This document shows positions 52,344 through 61,680 of a stretch of 64,000 bases of DNA, piece after piece; positions within the stretch are counted from its first letter, which is position 1; each line of letters begins with the position of its first letter. The notes below the pieces were generated by a model. That model did no database searches and had not been told where the DNA came from. It saw nothing but the letters and a program-made list of their open reading frames with translations. Source of the stretch: Candidatus Dormiibacterota bacterium (GTDB lineage Bacteria > Chloroflexota > Dormibacteria > Aeolococcales > Aeolococcaceae); assembly GCA_003162415.1 (NCBI GenBank), contig PMOL01000004.1, positions 454,474-518,473 of the forward strand, given 5' to 3'. The translations under genes and the position numbers were made by a program.

Positions 52344-54596
52344 GCCTCAGCGTTTGGCGGCGCAAGAGCATGGCAACTGCGCAGAGCAGAACGCCGAAAA
52401 GCGCAAGTCCCTGACCGAGCCCGCCCGGGATCCATGACCGCGAGGCCGCGCCGGTGGCCGGGACCGGTGGAGTCGGTGCGGAGGCGACGGTGATCGTCAC
52501 CGAGGACACGTCATTGCCGGGAACCGGGTCGGTTTGCGTCTCTCCCGATTTCGTCGCGGTGTTGGAGATGACCCCTGTTGCCGCGAGCCGGACGGTGATG
52601 TGCAGCGTCGCGGTCGCCCCAACGGCGAGGGAGCCGACTGTCCACACACCGGTCGCGGGGTCGTAGGAGCCCTGCGATGCCGTCGAGCTCACGTAGACGA
52701 GCCCATTCAGGAGCACGTCGGTCACGGTGACGCCGGTCGCGGCCAGCGGACCGTTGTCGTGCGCGGTGACCGTGTAGACGTCCTCGTCACCGATCACCGG
52801 GGTCGCGTTGCTCACCTGCTTGGTGACCGCGATGTCGGCGTATGAGCCGGGCGCGACGATCGTCAAGGGTGCCGGCGACCTCGTCACTCGGGTAGTACGT
52901 CCAGAGGTCGAGGCCCTTGGCGTCGCCGAAGCTCCCGGTGCAGGGCACGTTGGTGTTGCCACCGTTCGCCGTGCCAAAGGCGCGCTGCGTCCCGAGCGTG
53001 TCGTACCCGGTGATCGGGTTGCTGAAGTCGGCTGCCGGCGGTTCCGTGCCACAGAGGACCGTTCCAGGTGTCCCGACGGTGATTCCCGTGGTGGTCGTGT
53101 AGCCGCGGTCGTCGTAGAACCCACCCCTGCAGCCGCCGGTGAACGGCGGGCAGGCGCCGCCCGGCGGATTGAGCATCGTGATCGTCGGGCCGCCCGCGGT
53201 GTCGTTCTCGACGTCGACGAATGGGAAGTGGTATTCGCCTGCGTGCACGTCGACCTGGAACGGGTAATGCGTGCCGGGGGAATTGGCGGGAAAGTAAGCG
53301 CCGGAATTGTCCTTGCCGTCCCAGGCCACGGTCTGGGTACCGGCTCCCTTGAGGCCGCTCAGGACGCGGTTCTGCGAATTGGTCGGGTCGTAGTTGACGC
53401 CGTCTCGACTGATGACGATCTGGTAGACGCCCGGGACATTGGAGTGGTACGTGAACGTCCCGCCACTCTGGAAGAGGGTGGTGCTTCCGATCACCGTTCC
53501 GGTGAAGCCGACGTTGGTGACGACCGAGGCAACCGGGGTCAGGGGAATGCCAAGTGCGGTCAGGGTCACGTCCGCCGGCGGCGTGAAGAAGATCGGGTAG
53601 CTGGGCGGCGCAAAGATGACGCCGCCGTCCACGGAGGTGAGCTGTCCGGGGCTGCCGGTGTTGTTGGCGAGCGCATCGTGATAGAGCGGGGTGGTGCCAT
53701 CCGGATCGATGAAGCCGAGCTGACTGCCGTACTGCACCCAGCCGTCCGGATCCATGCCGCGTTGGTCGACGCGGTAGCGGAACCCGTCGGTGGTGACCAC
53801 GTACGTCGTCGAGCTGACCGGGAGCCCGTTGTTGCCAGTGAACAGCGAGAGCACGTAGCTGAACACGCGACCGGTCTGCGTCGAGGCGGGATTGGTCAGG
53901 CTGTCGCGAACGGTGACATCCCACGCTGCGATGGACGATCCCTGGCCTGCGTTGAAGTCACCTGGTTTGGCGAGTGCGACATCGGCGCCGACTCCACCGT
54001 CGGTGTTCGACGCCGTGCCGTCGGGTCCGATCATGGCGATGCTGTAGATCCCGGTGGATGGCGCCGGATACACGCACGGCGTGTAGCCGTTGACGATGCC
54101 CCCACCGGGCACCGTGTCCGGCCCGGCCAACTCCTCGGCGCGGCTGGTGATCTCACCCTGCGCGGGTATGAGCGATATGGCGCGTTGCGCAGCGCACGAG
54201 AACGACGGCGTTGCGGGGATCCTCGTTGCCCGGCGTGCCGGTGACCAGTCCGGGATTCCAGATGAGGATGTCCGCAACACCCTTCCCGATCGCGGTTGAT
54301 CCGACCAGCAGTGATTCTCCGGTGGTCGCATATGCGTGGAGCAGCGTTCGCCGCGTTACCGCGCCTGCGCCGTACGAGCCGGTGCGCCACTCGGTGTTGG
54401 CACGGAAGCCCGGCGCGCCGCTCGGATAGAGGCTCTGCGATCCGTCGGCGAAAACGTTGACCGCACACGCGATCAGCGCGCCGACGCTCAGCAGCGCTGC
54501 AGCGAGACCCGCCGTTGCACGCGCGAATGATGCGCTATCGAGTCTTACAGATGTGAGAGCTCGCGGAACACATCGCGGAAGAAGGGACGGCCCCAT
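52207..54596 (-). pseudogene. DUF11-domain surface protein with sorting-like C terminus, frameshifted
   Basis: A long exported protein split over three frames. Frame 1 from ATG 54596 has a signal helix (AGLAAALLSVGALIACAVNVFA), then GFRANTEWRTGSYGAGAVTRR. Frame 2 picks up near 54196-54205 (FSCAAQRAISLIPAQGEITS) and holds about 440 residues of beta-rich sequence. Frame 3 takes over near 52865 (TIVAPGSYADIAVTKQVSN) with a DUF11 domain (DNGPLAATGVTVTDVLLNGL). It ends in PVPATG, a hydrophobic helix and LLRRQ. Each shift fits one extra base. The frame-3 tail runs to 52207 opposite the carboxyltransferase gene and may itself be shifted; the true end is probably near 52345. Confidence 0.75.
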
Positions 54597-55033
54597 AATC
54601 CGATCGAAAGCACGCCGCCAAACAGCACGACTGCGTCAACGCTCGCGCGTCCCTGCTTGGTCCAGTACACGTCCTCGAGGTCGAGCCAGAGCGCAAACTC
54701 GTCAAGCGTCAGCGCCGAGGCCCCTCCGTACAGGATCGACGTGAACTTCGCGAGGGCATCGTCGGTGCCTGAGGTCTTCCCCGCGGTGTTGACCTCGATG
54801 AGCCAGAGGTAGCCCGTGCCCAGCAGCCCGGCGATGCCGAGCACGAGGTGATGGAAGTGACGGCCGCCCACGGTCAGGTTGCGGAACGGGCCCACTCCAT
54901 CACGGATCGCGTGCGTGATCGCGCGGGTTGCCGCGAAGGTCGTAAAAAATGACACCGACGACAGAAACAGCCGCTCCCGCCGCTCGTCGCTGAACGACTG
55001 GCGGTAGATCTCTGCCGCGCGGTTAGGTGTCAA
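54545..55033 (-). CDS. Hypothetical membrane protein
   Basis: Unrecognised, 162 residues. It has about four hydrophobic helices (FLSSVSFFTTFAATRAITHA, LVLGIAGLLGTGYLWLIEV, ILYGGASALTLDEFALWL and VDAVVLFGGVLSIGLWG). HFHHLVLG and LTLDEFALWLDLEDVYW are notable, with His and acidic residues in or next to helices. The start is TTG 55033 with GAGG about 10 bp upstream. Its 3' end overlaps the DUF11 gene start by 52 bp. Confidence 0.7.
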   Translation of the reverse strand: MTPNRAAEIYRQSFSDERRERLFLSSVSFFTTFAATRAITHAIRDGVGPFRNLTVGGRHFHHLVLGIAGLLGTGYLWLIEVNTAGKTSGTDDALAKFTSILYGGASALTLDEFALWLDLEDVYWTKQGRASVDAVVLFGGVLSIGLWGRPFFRDVFRELSHL

Positions 55034-55060
55034 TGTGTGACGGCCTCGAGGCTTGCCGGC

Positions 55061-55270
55061 TCAGGCGTTGATCGACTTGGGCCGGGCGAAATTCGCGGCG
55101 ACCACGGCGAGCAAGGTGAGCACGGTGAAGACGATCGCGTGCTTCCAATGCATCGCTGGCGGCCCCGACGCCAGGAAGCTGGTCTTCTGAGTGAAGTAGA
55201 AGATCGCCGCCAAAGCAAATACCACGGCCAGAGCCAGAAGGGCCAGTGCAAGAGGGCGGCTACCCCGCAT
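55061..55270 (-). CDS. Small two-helix membrane protein
   Basis: Unrecognised protein of 69 residues, mainly two hydrophobic helices (about 7-26 and 43-60) joined by a short loop containing KTSFLASGPPAMHWK. ATG 55270 follows GGAG at 7 bp. It lies between uppP and the next membrane protein, all on the minus strand. The inverted repeat at 55304-55344 is upstream. Too small for a function guess; length, start site and spacing make it a credible gene. Confidence 0.65.
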   Translation of the reverse strand: MRGSRPLALALLALAVVFALAAIFYFTQKTSFLASGPPAMHWKHAIVFTVLTLLAVVAANFARPKSINA

Positions 55271-55303
55271 GACAGATCTCCAGGTGAGCGCGGTTATGAG
55301 CCG

Positions 55304-55344
55304 CCTGAGAACACCTCTCTGAGTTCAGAATGTCAGTTCTCAGG
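55304..55344. repeat. 9-bp inverted repeat with CTCAG motifs upstream of the small membrane protein
   Basis: CCTGAGAAC (55304-55312) and GTTCTCAGG (55336-55344) are exact inverted arms around 23 bp. On the minus strand it contains CTCAGAGAGGTGTTCTCAGG, two CTCAG boxes 14 bp apart, reminiscent of the TCTCAGC boxes near the response regulator gene. It lies 3 bp from the uppP stop, so a hairpin end for uppP mRNA is the alternative. Confidence 0.45.
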
Positions 55345-55347
55345 CCT

Positions 55348-56223
55348 TCAGTGGATGAAAACGAGGCCCGCGGCCCCGAGAGCCGCACAGTAATACGCAA
55401 AGGGGTCCAGCCGTCCTAGGCGAAGGTAACGAAGCAGGAACCGGGCGCTTGCGTATGCCACCAGTCCGGCCAAGGCGGCGGCACCGATCCCTACTCCCAG
55501 AGTCGGCGCATCGGCCCCGAGGGTGGGCACCTCGAGCAGTCCGGCTGCGAGGATGATCGGGGTAGCCAGCAGAAACGCGAATCGTGCCGCCTCCTCGTGA
55601 CGAAGGCCGGCGACGAGCCCGGCGGCCATGGTGATCCCGGAGCGTGAGATTCCCGGCAGGAGCGCGCCCACCTGGAAGAAGCCGACGATCAGGGCGGTGC
55701 GCAGGCTGAGGCCGTCGATGCCCTGATAGCCCGGGTCGTCCTCCTCGTGAGCGAGGACCTGCGTGCTGCCGACGGCCCGGCGGCGCTCGTCCCGGCGCCG
55801 GAACATCTCAGCCGCGAAGAGGATCCCGCCGTTGACGATGAGGAAGACCGACGCGGCTCGAGGATCGCCGAACAGCGACTTCAGTGGATCCTGAAGCAGG
55901 AAGCCGATGATCCCTGTGGGGATGGTCCCGACGACGAGCATGATCGCGAGGCGCTGATCTGGATCGTCGATCCGCCCCCTCACCGCAGCGCGGACGAATC
56001 CTCCGATGATCCGCACCCAGTCGCGGCGGTATAGGAAGAGGAGTGCTGTGGCGGTCCCGATATGAAGAAGAGCGAGCACCGGGACGAACGCCGGGCTGGT
56101 TTCGTTGAAATTGAGCCCGATCAGGCGAGGGACGACTACCGCATGGCCCAGCGAGGACACCGGGAAAAGCTCGGTGACTCCCTGGAGCGCGGCGAGGAAG
56201 AGGATGAGTCCGGCGCCCAGCAC
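55348..56223 (-). CDS. uppP: Undecaprenyl-diphosphatase
   Basis: BacA/UppP enzyme that dephosphorylates undecaprenyl diphosphate to recycle the peptidoglycan lipid carrier; 291 residues from GTG 56223. QGVTELFPVSSLGH is the first active-site region (E-(E)-x-x-PVSS), and LLPGISRSGITM is the second (PG-x-SRSG). About eight membrane helices. GTG 56223 has TAGGCT (56231-56236) 7 bp upstream; the open frame to 56301 would overlap the divergent oxidoreductase gene. Presence fits a peptidoglycan-containing envelope. Confidence 0.93.
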   Translation of the reverse strand: MLGAGLILFLAALQGVTELFPVSSLGHAVVVPRLIGLNFNETSPAFVPVLALLHIGTATALLFLYRRDWVRIIGGFVRAAVRGRIDDPDQRLAIMLVVGTIPTGIIGFLLQDPLKSLFGDPRAASVFLIVNGGILFAAEMFRRRDERRRAVGSTQVLAHEEDDPGYQGIDGLSLRTALIVGFFQVGALLPGISRSGITMAAGLVAGLRHEEAARFAFLLATPIILAAGLLEVPTLGADAPTLGVGIGAAALAGLVAYASARFLLRYLRLGRLDPFAYYCAALGAAGLVFIH

Positions 56224-56263
56224 TGGCCAGAGCCTACCAGCCTCTCCCGCGTAGTCTGATGCG

Positions 56264-57304
56264 ATGAGTTCCACAACGGCGCCCGCCGGCGCCTCGTTCA
56301 ACCGTCAGTGGCGCCTCGCATCGCGCCCCAAGGGCCTTCCCGTGATGACGGACTGGGAATACCGCAGCGAGCCTGTCCCGGAGCCCGGCGACGGTCAGTT
56401 CCTGGTGCGAATCCTCTACATATCGCTCGACCCGGCCATGCGCGGCTGGATGAACGACGGGCGATCGTACGTGCCGCCGGTCGGTGTAGGCGAGGTGATG
56501 CGCGCCGGTGGCCTGGGGCGGGTCGTCGCCTCGAGGCATCCCGACTTCATGGCAGGCGGGCACGTGGTCGGAACATTCGGCGTACAGGATTACGCGATCA
56601 GTGACGGCCGCGGCGTCCTCCGGGTGGCAGGCGACGCCGCTCCGCTGGTTCAGTACCTCAGCGCCCTCGGGATACCGGGGATGACCGCGTATTTCGGATT
56701 GCTCGAGATCGGCCACCCGGTCGCGGGCGAGACCGTGGTCGTCTCAGCCGCCTCGGGCGCCGTTGGGCAGCTGGTCGGCCAGATCGCCCGGATCAACGGC
56801 TGCCGCGTGGTCGGGATCGCCGGTGGTGCCGAGAAGTGTCGCTTCATCGTCGAAGAGCTCGGCTTCGACGCCGCCGTCGACTACAAGAACGAGGATGTCC
56901 GTGCGGCGCTCCGCGAGCGCTGTCCGGACCGAGTGAACGTGTACTTCGACAATGTCGGGGGCGAGATCCTCGACATCGTCCTCACTCGCCTCGCGCTGCA
57001 CGCGCGCGTCGTCCTCTGCGGCTCGATCTCGCAGTACAACAACGAGGGTCCGGCGCGTGGGCCGTCGAACTACATGGCACTGCTCGTCGACCGAGCCCGG
57101 ATGGAGGGCTTCGTCGTCTTCGACTACGCCAAGCGCTACGCCGAGGCCGCACGCGAGATGGCTGGCTGGATCGCCGACGGACGGCTGAAATCCGTCGAGC
57201 ACGTGGTCGACGGGATGGAGCACTTTCCTGACACGCTCCTGAAGCTCTACAGCGGCGAGAACTTCGGGAAGTTGATCCTCAGCGTGGGCGACGAGACAGG
57301 CTAG
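56264..57304 (+). CDS. NADP-dependent oxidoreductase, MDR superfamily (zinc-free, PTGR-like)
   Basis: Medium-chain reductase of 346 residues. No structural or catalytic zinc Cys cluster is present. FNRQWRLASRPKGLP and PGDGQFLVRILYISLDPAMRGWM are typical of the leukotriene/2-alkenal reductase branch. The nucleotide site is VSAASGAVGQLVGQIARINGCRVVGIAGGAEK, and FDNVGGEILDIVL follows. Likely reduces alpha,beta-unsaturated carbonyls. ATG 56264 has TAGTCT (56252-56257) 6 bp upstream. Its stop overlaps the convergent protease stop by 4 bp. Confidence 0.92.
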   Translation: MSSTTAPAGASFNRQWRLASRPKGLPVMTDWEYRSEPVPEPGDGQFLVRILYISLDPAMRGWMNDGRSYVPPVGVGEVMRAGGLGRVVASRHPDFMAGGHVVGTFGVQDYAISDGRGVLRVAGDAAPLVQYLSALGIPGMTAYFGLLEIGHPVAGETVVVSAASGAVGQLVGQIARINGCRVVGIAGGAEKCRFIVEELGFDAAVDYKNEDVRAALRERCPDRVNVYFDNVGGEILDIVLTRLALHARVVLCGSISQYNNEGPARGPSNYMALLVDRARMEGFVVFDYAKRYAEAAREMAGWIADGRLKSVEHVVDGMEHFPDTLLKLYSGENFGKLILSVGDETG

Positions 57305-58446
57305 GCGGCGACGCGGGCTGTGACGCGGCCCGGTCCGGTCTGGAACAGCCTGGCGATGTCGCTCGGCGCCAGGATGCCCACCAGCGTTCCCCCGTCATAG
57401 ACCATTGCGCGGCCGTCGGATGCCGCCCCCACGCGCTTGAGCAGATCGGTGATGTGCTCATCGGGACGCGCGATCGGCACCCGGTCGGCCGGGATGGCGA
57501 TGTCGATCGCCCGCCGGGTGCTTCGCTGCCGCGGGGGCACCTGCTTGATGCCGCGCATCGTCACCAGGCCGTCGATGCGACCGTCGATGCTGTGGGTCGG
57601 GAACGACGTGAACTCGTGACCCATGACGTACTGATCGACGAGCAGCTCGACGGTGATCCAGGACGGGACGACCACCGGGCTCTTCGACATGACGTCACCG
57701 ACGAGCATGCCTTCGAGCGCATGGCGCGTCTGCTCCCCGTGTGCCTCGCCACGCGCGGCGGTATGCAGGAACCAGCCGATCATCATCAACCAGAGACCGC
57801 CGATCGGGTCGAGGAAGAAGAGGTCGAGCACGCCGACCCCCATCAGCACAACCGCGAAGAAGCTGCCGGCCCTCGAGGCGGCCACGGTCGCGGTCATGCG
57901 GTTCTTGGTCCGCATCCAGAGAAAGCCGCGCAGTATCCGGCCGCCGTCGAGCGGGAACGCGGGGATCAGGTTGAAGATGAGCAGGAGCAGGTTGAGCCCC
58001 GCGAGCCACTCGGGGACGATGGTCACCAGTGTCGGGGCACCCACGCTGATCAGGAGCCATGAGGCTGCCACGAACACTCCCACCAGCAGGAAGGACACCG
58101 CCGGCCCGATCGCCGCGACCAGCATCTCGGTCCTGCCGGTCACCCAGTCGCCGCTGATCTGGGCGACGCCACCGAACAGCCAGAGCCTGATGCCGTCAAC
58201 GGTGAGGCCGCGATGACGCGCGAGCAGCGCGTGGCCCATCTCGTGAGCCGCGAGCGAGGCAATCAAGAGCAGAGCCGAGATGACCCCGACCGTCCAGGCG
58301 AGCCAGAGAGCCGTCCCAGGAGCGTAGGCGGGTACAGCCCCGCCGGCGACCCCCCAGGCCAGGAGCGAACCGATGACCAGCACGCTCCAGTCCGCCGAGA
58401 TCTTGATCCCAGCGATACGAGCGATCGGGACGCCGCCTCTGTTCAT
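57301..58446 (-). CDS. Site-2 protease family membrane metalloprotease with CBS domains (M50)
   Basis: Intramembrane zinc protease of 381 residues. The active site is AAHEMGHALLARHRG (His-Glu-x-x-His) in an early helix, and the second metal site is FPLDGGRILRGFLW. About six helices cover residues 1-230. The C-terminal 140 residues carry a CBS pair (VGDVMSKSPVVV, then DGRIDGLVTMRGI and ITDLLKRVGAASDG), which usually senses adenine nucleotides. Substrates could include anti-sigma factors; none is visible nearby. Confidence 0.93.
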   Translation of the reverse strand: MNRGGVPIARIAGIKISADWSVLVIGSLLAWGVAGGAVPAYAPGTALWLAWTVGVISALLLIASLAAHEMGHALLARHRGLTVDGIRLWLFGGVAQISGDWVTGRTEMLVAAIGPAVSFLLVGVFVAASWLLISVGAPTLVTIVPEWLAGLNLLLLIFNLIPAFPLDGGRILRGFLWMRTKNRMTATVAASRAGSFFAVVLMGVGVLDLFFLDPIGGLWLMMIGWFLHTAARGEAHGEQTRHALEGMLVGDVMSKSPVVVPSWITVELLVDQYVMGHEFTSFPTHSIDGRIDGLVTMRGIKQVPPRQRSTRRAIDIAIPADRVPIARPDEHITDLLKRVGAASDGRAMVYDGGTLVGILAPSDIARLFQTGPGRVTARVAA

Positions 58447-58590
58447 GGTGCTGTTCTTATCCTGCGCCCACGGCCTTTCATCTGTATGAACGTACCCATC
58501 ACAACGTCAAAATTCACGCAGCGGTCCAGCCGGTGGTGACCCGGCCCTGCGGTCTCGCGCCGGCGACTGGTCCACCCCACGGTTCGATCC

Positions 58591-59856
58591 CTACGCCGCT
58601 GCTGATTGTGGTACCCGCTGCCGGCCGGCCACCTCAGGGCGCGCCGCCCCGGTCACAATCGCGCACCACGCCGCGGCCGTGAGCAAGAGGACCCATGGCG
58701 TCGCTCTTCCCGGCAGGCCGACGCTGTTCTGAGAGAGATCGCCGAGGCTGGCGAATGAGAGCAACACCCAGAGGCCGAGGATCCCAAGGGTCGCCGAACC
58801 CGGCCACAGGCGTTCTCCTGGTCGGCCGGCCAGCCAAGCCAGGCCTGCCACGAGCACCGGTGCGAGCAGCGTGAGGTCGTGCCCGAGCAGATGAGGCGAC
58901 GCGAAGAGCGAGAGCGCCACCGCGCCGCAGAGCGAGGGCTCGAAAAGATCGGGTCGGCGATGGGCGACCGTCCCCAGCCATCCCGCCACTCCCGCAGCGG
59001 CGATCCCGGCGGCGACCGCCAGCAGGAACACGCCGGGCGCATGACCGAAGAGCGAGCCGAACAACCCGCTGGTGCCCTGCATCTGCGCGGTCGGTGAATT
59101 GCTCGGGGTTGCGATTGCCGTGATGAACGAGGTGAGCGCATGAGGTCCGGCGCCGATGAGCCCGATCACGGCCGTCACGGCGGCACCGGTGAGCGCGCCG
59201 CCGACGCCCCGCCAGTCGCGCCGTCCGACCATGTATGCCGCGACCCCGATCACCAGCTGCGGTTTGGCGATCGCCGCCGTGAAGCCGAGCGCGAAGCCGG
59301 CGGCCGCGGGCCGGTCTCGCCGCCACAGGACATACGCGGCGGCGATGCCAAGGACTGACACACCGTCCCACTGACCCTCCACCAGGAGGAGCCCGGTGCC
59401 GAAGCCCGCGAGCGCGACGAGAACGATGGCCATGCGCGGGAGCCGCGGCAGCGACGCCGGCCAGGGAGCCGCGCGGGCGACCAGAAGGAGCGAGAGCAGC
59501 ATCAGCGCGAGCTGGAGCAGCGACCAGGTGCGCCACGCGGCACCGGAGCTGAGCAGGGTCAGGGGCTCGGTCACGACCGCGGCTGCAGGGGGGTTCTCGA
59601 AGGGGATGTTGTCGTGGCTCACGGGCGCGCCGCTCGCGACCAGCGCCTGCCGCTCCGCGACCACGTCGTAGATCTCAGCCGCCTCCCCCGCGCGGATCAG
59701 GTTCGAGGCGACGTAGGTCCCGGCGAAGTCGCTCGTCGGCGCCAGCGAAGACGGCACCACCGTCCAAACCTGCGCGTAGTGGGCAAGGACGATCGAGGCG
59801 ATGGTGATGAGGACGGCGGCGAACCACCGTGGGCGTTCGGACAAGGCGCTCCCCAC
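58591..59856 (-). CDS. GT87-like polytopic membrane glycosyltransferase (DUF2029)
   Basis: Probable polyprenyl-phosphate-sugar-dependent glycosyltransferase, 421 residues with about ten helices. SDFAGTYVASNLIRAGEA contains the Asp expected after TM1 for GT-C catalysis, and FENPPAAAVVTEPL is the conserved loop of GT87/DUF2029 proteins. GFTAAIAKPQLVIGVAAYM is another family block. The GTG at 59856 is used; TTG 59844, 10 bp after TAGAGT, is an alternative. The preceding interval 58447-58590 shows no gene. Confidence 0.8.
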   Translation of the reverse strand: MGSALSERPRWFAAVLITIASIVLAHYAQVWTVVPSSLAPTSDFAGTYVASNLIRAGEAAEIYDVVAERQALVASGAPVSHDNIPFENPPAAAVVTEPLTLLSSGAAWRTWSLLQLALMLLSLLLVARAAPWPASLPRLPRMAIVLVALAGFGTGLLLVEGQWDGVSVLGIAAAYVLWRRDRPAAAGFALGFTAAIAKPQLVIGVAAYMVGRRDWRGVGGALTGAAVTAVIGLIGAGPHALTSFITAIATPSNSPTAQMQGTSGLFGSLFGHAPGVFLLAVAAGIAAAGVAGWLGTVAHRRPDLFEPSLCGAVALSLFASPHLLGHDLTLLAPVLVAGLAWLAGRPGERLWPGSATLGILGLWVLLSFASLGDLSQNSVGLPGRATPWVLLLTAAAWCAIVTGAARPEVAGRQRVPQSAAA

Positions 59857-59894
59857 TCTATGGCCACGCCGCCCACGCCACCGTCAAGCGGGCG

Positions 59895-60434
59895 TCACAG
59901 GGTCCTCGCGAACACCTCGAGGTCCACGTCCGAGAAGAGCGCGAAGGTGATCTCGCGGAGGCTGGTGCCCGGAGCCTCCAGCGCCGCCGCCGCGGCGCCC
60001 ATCGCGATCGGGGCGGCCAGGTCGATTGGGAATCCATAGATCCCGGTACTGATCGACGGTGCCGCCAAAGTCGTGCACGAGTGCTCCGACGCCAGCGTGA
60101 ATCCGCTCCGATAGGCCTGTGCGAGCAACTCGGGCTCACCGTGGTTCCCGTCCCGCCATCGCGGGCCGACTGCATGGATGACGTATCGCGCCGGCAGCCT
60201 GCCGCCCCCGGTGATCACCGCCGACCCCGTCGGGCAGCGCTCGTATCGCTCCCGCAACTCGCGCATCAACTCCGGCCCGGCGGCTCTATGGATCGCGCCG
60301 TCGACACCGCCTCCGCCCGCAAGCGACTGGTTGGCTGCATTGACGATCGCATCCACCGTCAGCGTGGTGATGTCGGCGCGGAGGAGCGCGACCCGGCCCT
60401 CGCCCACCGGACGGATGAGCCGGTCAGACCCCAT
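59895..60434 (-). CDS. Macro domain protein (O-acetyl-ADP-ribose deacetylase-like)
   Basis: ADP-ribose-binding macro domain, 179 residues. The signature ADITTLTVDAIVNAANQSL with GGGGVDGAIHRAAG binds ADP-ribose; PARYVIHAVGPRW, and APSISTGIYGFP with the catalytic-loop Gly residues, follow. It matches MacroD-type enzymes that remove ADP-ribose or deacetylate O-acetyl-ADP-ribose. ATG 60434 overlaps the fabF stop by 11 bp, so it is read with fabI and fabF; any link with fatty-acid synthesis is unclear. Confidence 0.93.
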   Translation of the reverse strand: MGSDRLIRPVGEGRVALLRADITTLTVDAIVNAANQSLAGGGGVDGAIHRAAGPELMRELRERYERCPTGSAVITGGGRLPARYVIHAVGPRWRDGNHGEPELLAQAYRSGFTLASEHSCTTLAAPSISTGIYGFPIDLAAPIAMGAAAAALEAPGTSLREITFALFSDVDLEVFARTL

Positions 60435-61680
60435 CCGTACGCGCCAGCGCCAGGCACACGTTGTGACCACCAAACCCGTACGAGGTGCTGAGCGCGAAGT
60501 CGATCCGCGCATCGCGCCCGCGGTTGGGCACGTAATCAAGGTCGCATTCGGGGTCGGGCTCATCGAGGTTTATCGTCGGCGGTACGAACTGGTCACGAAT
60601 GGCCAGAACTGTGATGACCGCCTCGACCGCGCCTGCCGCTCCGAGAAGGTGGCCGTGCATCGACTTGGTTGACGACATCGGGATGGTGCCTGCCGCAGGC
60701 CCGAAAGCGGCTTTCACAGCACGGGTTTCGGCCGCGTCGTTCATCTGCGTCGAGGTGCCGTGCGCGTTGATGTAGTCGACCTCGTCAGGCTCGCGGCCGG
60801 CGCGCTTGAGTGAGCGCAGGATGCAGCGACGCGCGCCGTCACCCTGCTCGTCCGGCTGCGTGATGTGATACGCGTCGGCGGTGGCGCCGTAGCCGGCCAC
60901 CTCGCCGTAGATGTGCGCCCCACGGGCCACCGCATGTCCCCAGTCTTCGACCACGAACATCCCGGCGCCCTCGCCCATGACGAAACCGTCGCGATCCTTG
61001 TCGAAGGGCCGCGAGGCACGCTCCGGCTCGTCGTTGCGCGTCGAAAGCGCCTGCATGGCATCGAAAGCGGCAACGCTGATGTTGGTGATCGACGCCTCGG
61101 TACCGCCGGTGATGATCGCGATCGCCTCACCGCGCCGGATCCATTCGGCCGCTTCACCGATGGCATGACCTGACGACGAGCAGGCGCTGACGATCGCGTA
61201 GTTCACGCCTTTGGCGCCGCAGTCGATGGCGATCGCGCCGGCCGGCATATCGATGATCATCGAGGGCACGGTGAACGGGGAAACCCGGCGCGGCCCCTGG
61301 TTGTAGAGCGCCAGGACGTTTCGTTCGATGACCTCGATGCCACCGACGCCGGAGGCGACGAGGACGCCCACGTCCTCGGCCATCGGTGCGATCTCCAGGC
61401 CGGAATCCTCCAGGGCCTGGCGCGCGGCAAAGAGCGCGAGCTGGGTGCAGCGGCTGGTACGCCGCGCCTCCTTCTTGCCGAGCACCGCTTCCGGGTCGAA
61501 TCCCTTCACCTGCCCGGCGATCTGGGTGGTGAGGTGGGACGCGTCAAAGGCGGTGATCGGCCCGATGCCTCCCTGGCCGCGACGGCATGCCTGCCAGGTC
61601 GATTCGGCGTCGAGCCCGAGTGGGGTGACTGCGCCGATGCCGGTGATCGCCACGCGCGGACTGCCGTTGCTGCCGCTCAT
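60424..61680 (-). CDS. fabF: Beta-ketoacyl-ACP synthase II
   Basis: Condensing enzyme of type II fatty-acid synthesis; 418 residues. The catalytic triad is Cys167 in VSACSSSGHAIGEA, His in INAHGTSTQMND and His in KSMHGHLLGAAGA. VAITGIGAVTPLGLD at the N terminus is typical. The active-site Cys context SACSSS differs slightly from the common TACAS. ATG 61680 overlaps the fabI stop by 4 bp; the frame is open far upstream within fabI. Confidence 0.95.
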   Translation of the reverse strand: MSGSNGSPRVAITGIGAVTPLGLDAESTWQACRRGQGGIGPITAFDASHLTTQIAGQVKGFDPEAVLGKKEARRTSRCTQLALFAARQALEDSGLEIAPMAEDVGVLVASGVGGIEVIERNVLALYNQGPRRVSPFTVPSMIIDMPAGAIAIDCGAKGVNYAIVSACSSSGHAIGEAAEWIRRGEAIAIITGGTEASITNISVAAFDAMQALSTRNDEPERASRPFDKDRDGFVMGEGAGMFVVEDWGHAVARGAHIYGEVAGYGATADAYHITQPDEQGDGARRCILRSLKRAGREPDEVDYINAHGTSTQMNDAAETRAVKAAFGPAAGTIPMSSTKSMHGHLLGAAGAVEAVITVLAIRDQFVPPTINLDEPDPECDLDYVPNRGRDARIDFALSTSYGFGGHNVCLALARTDGV

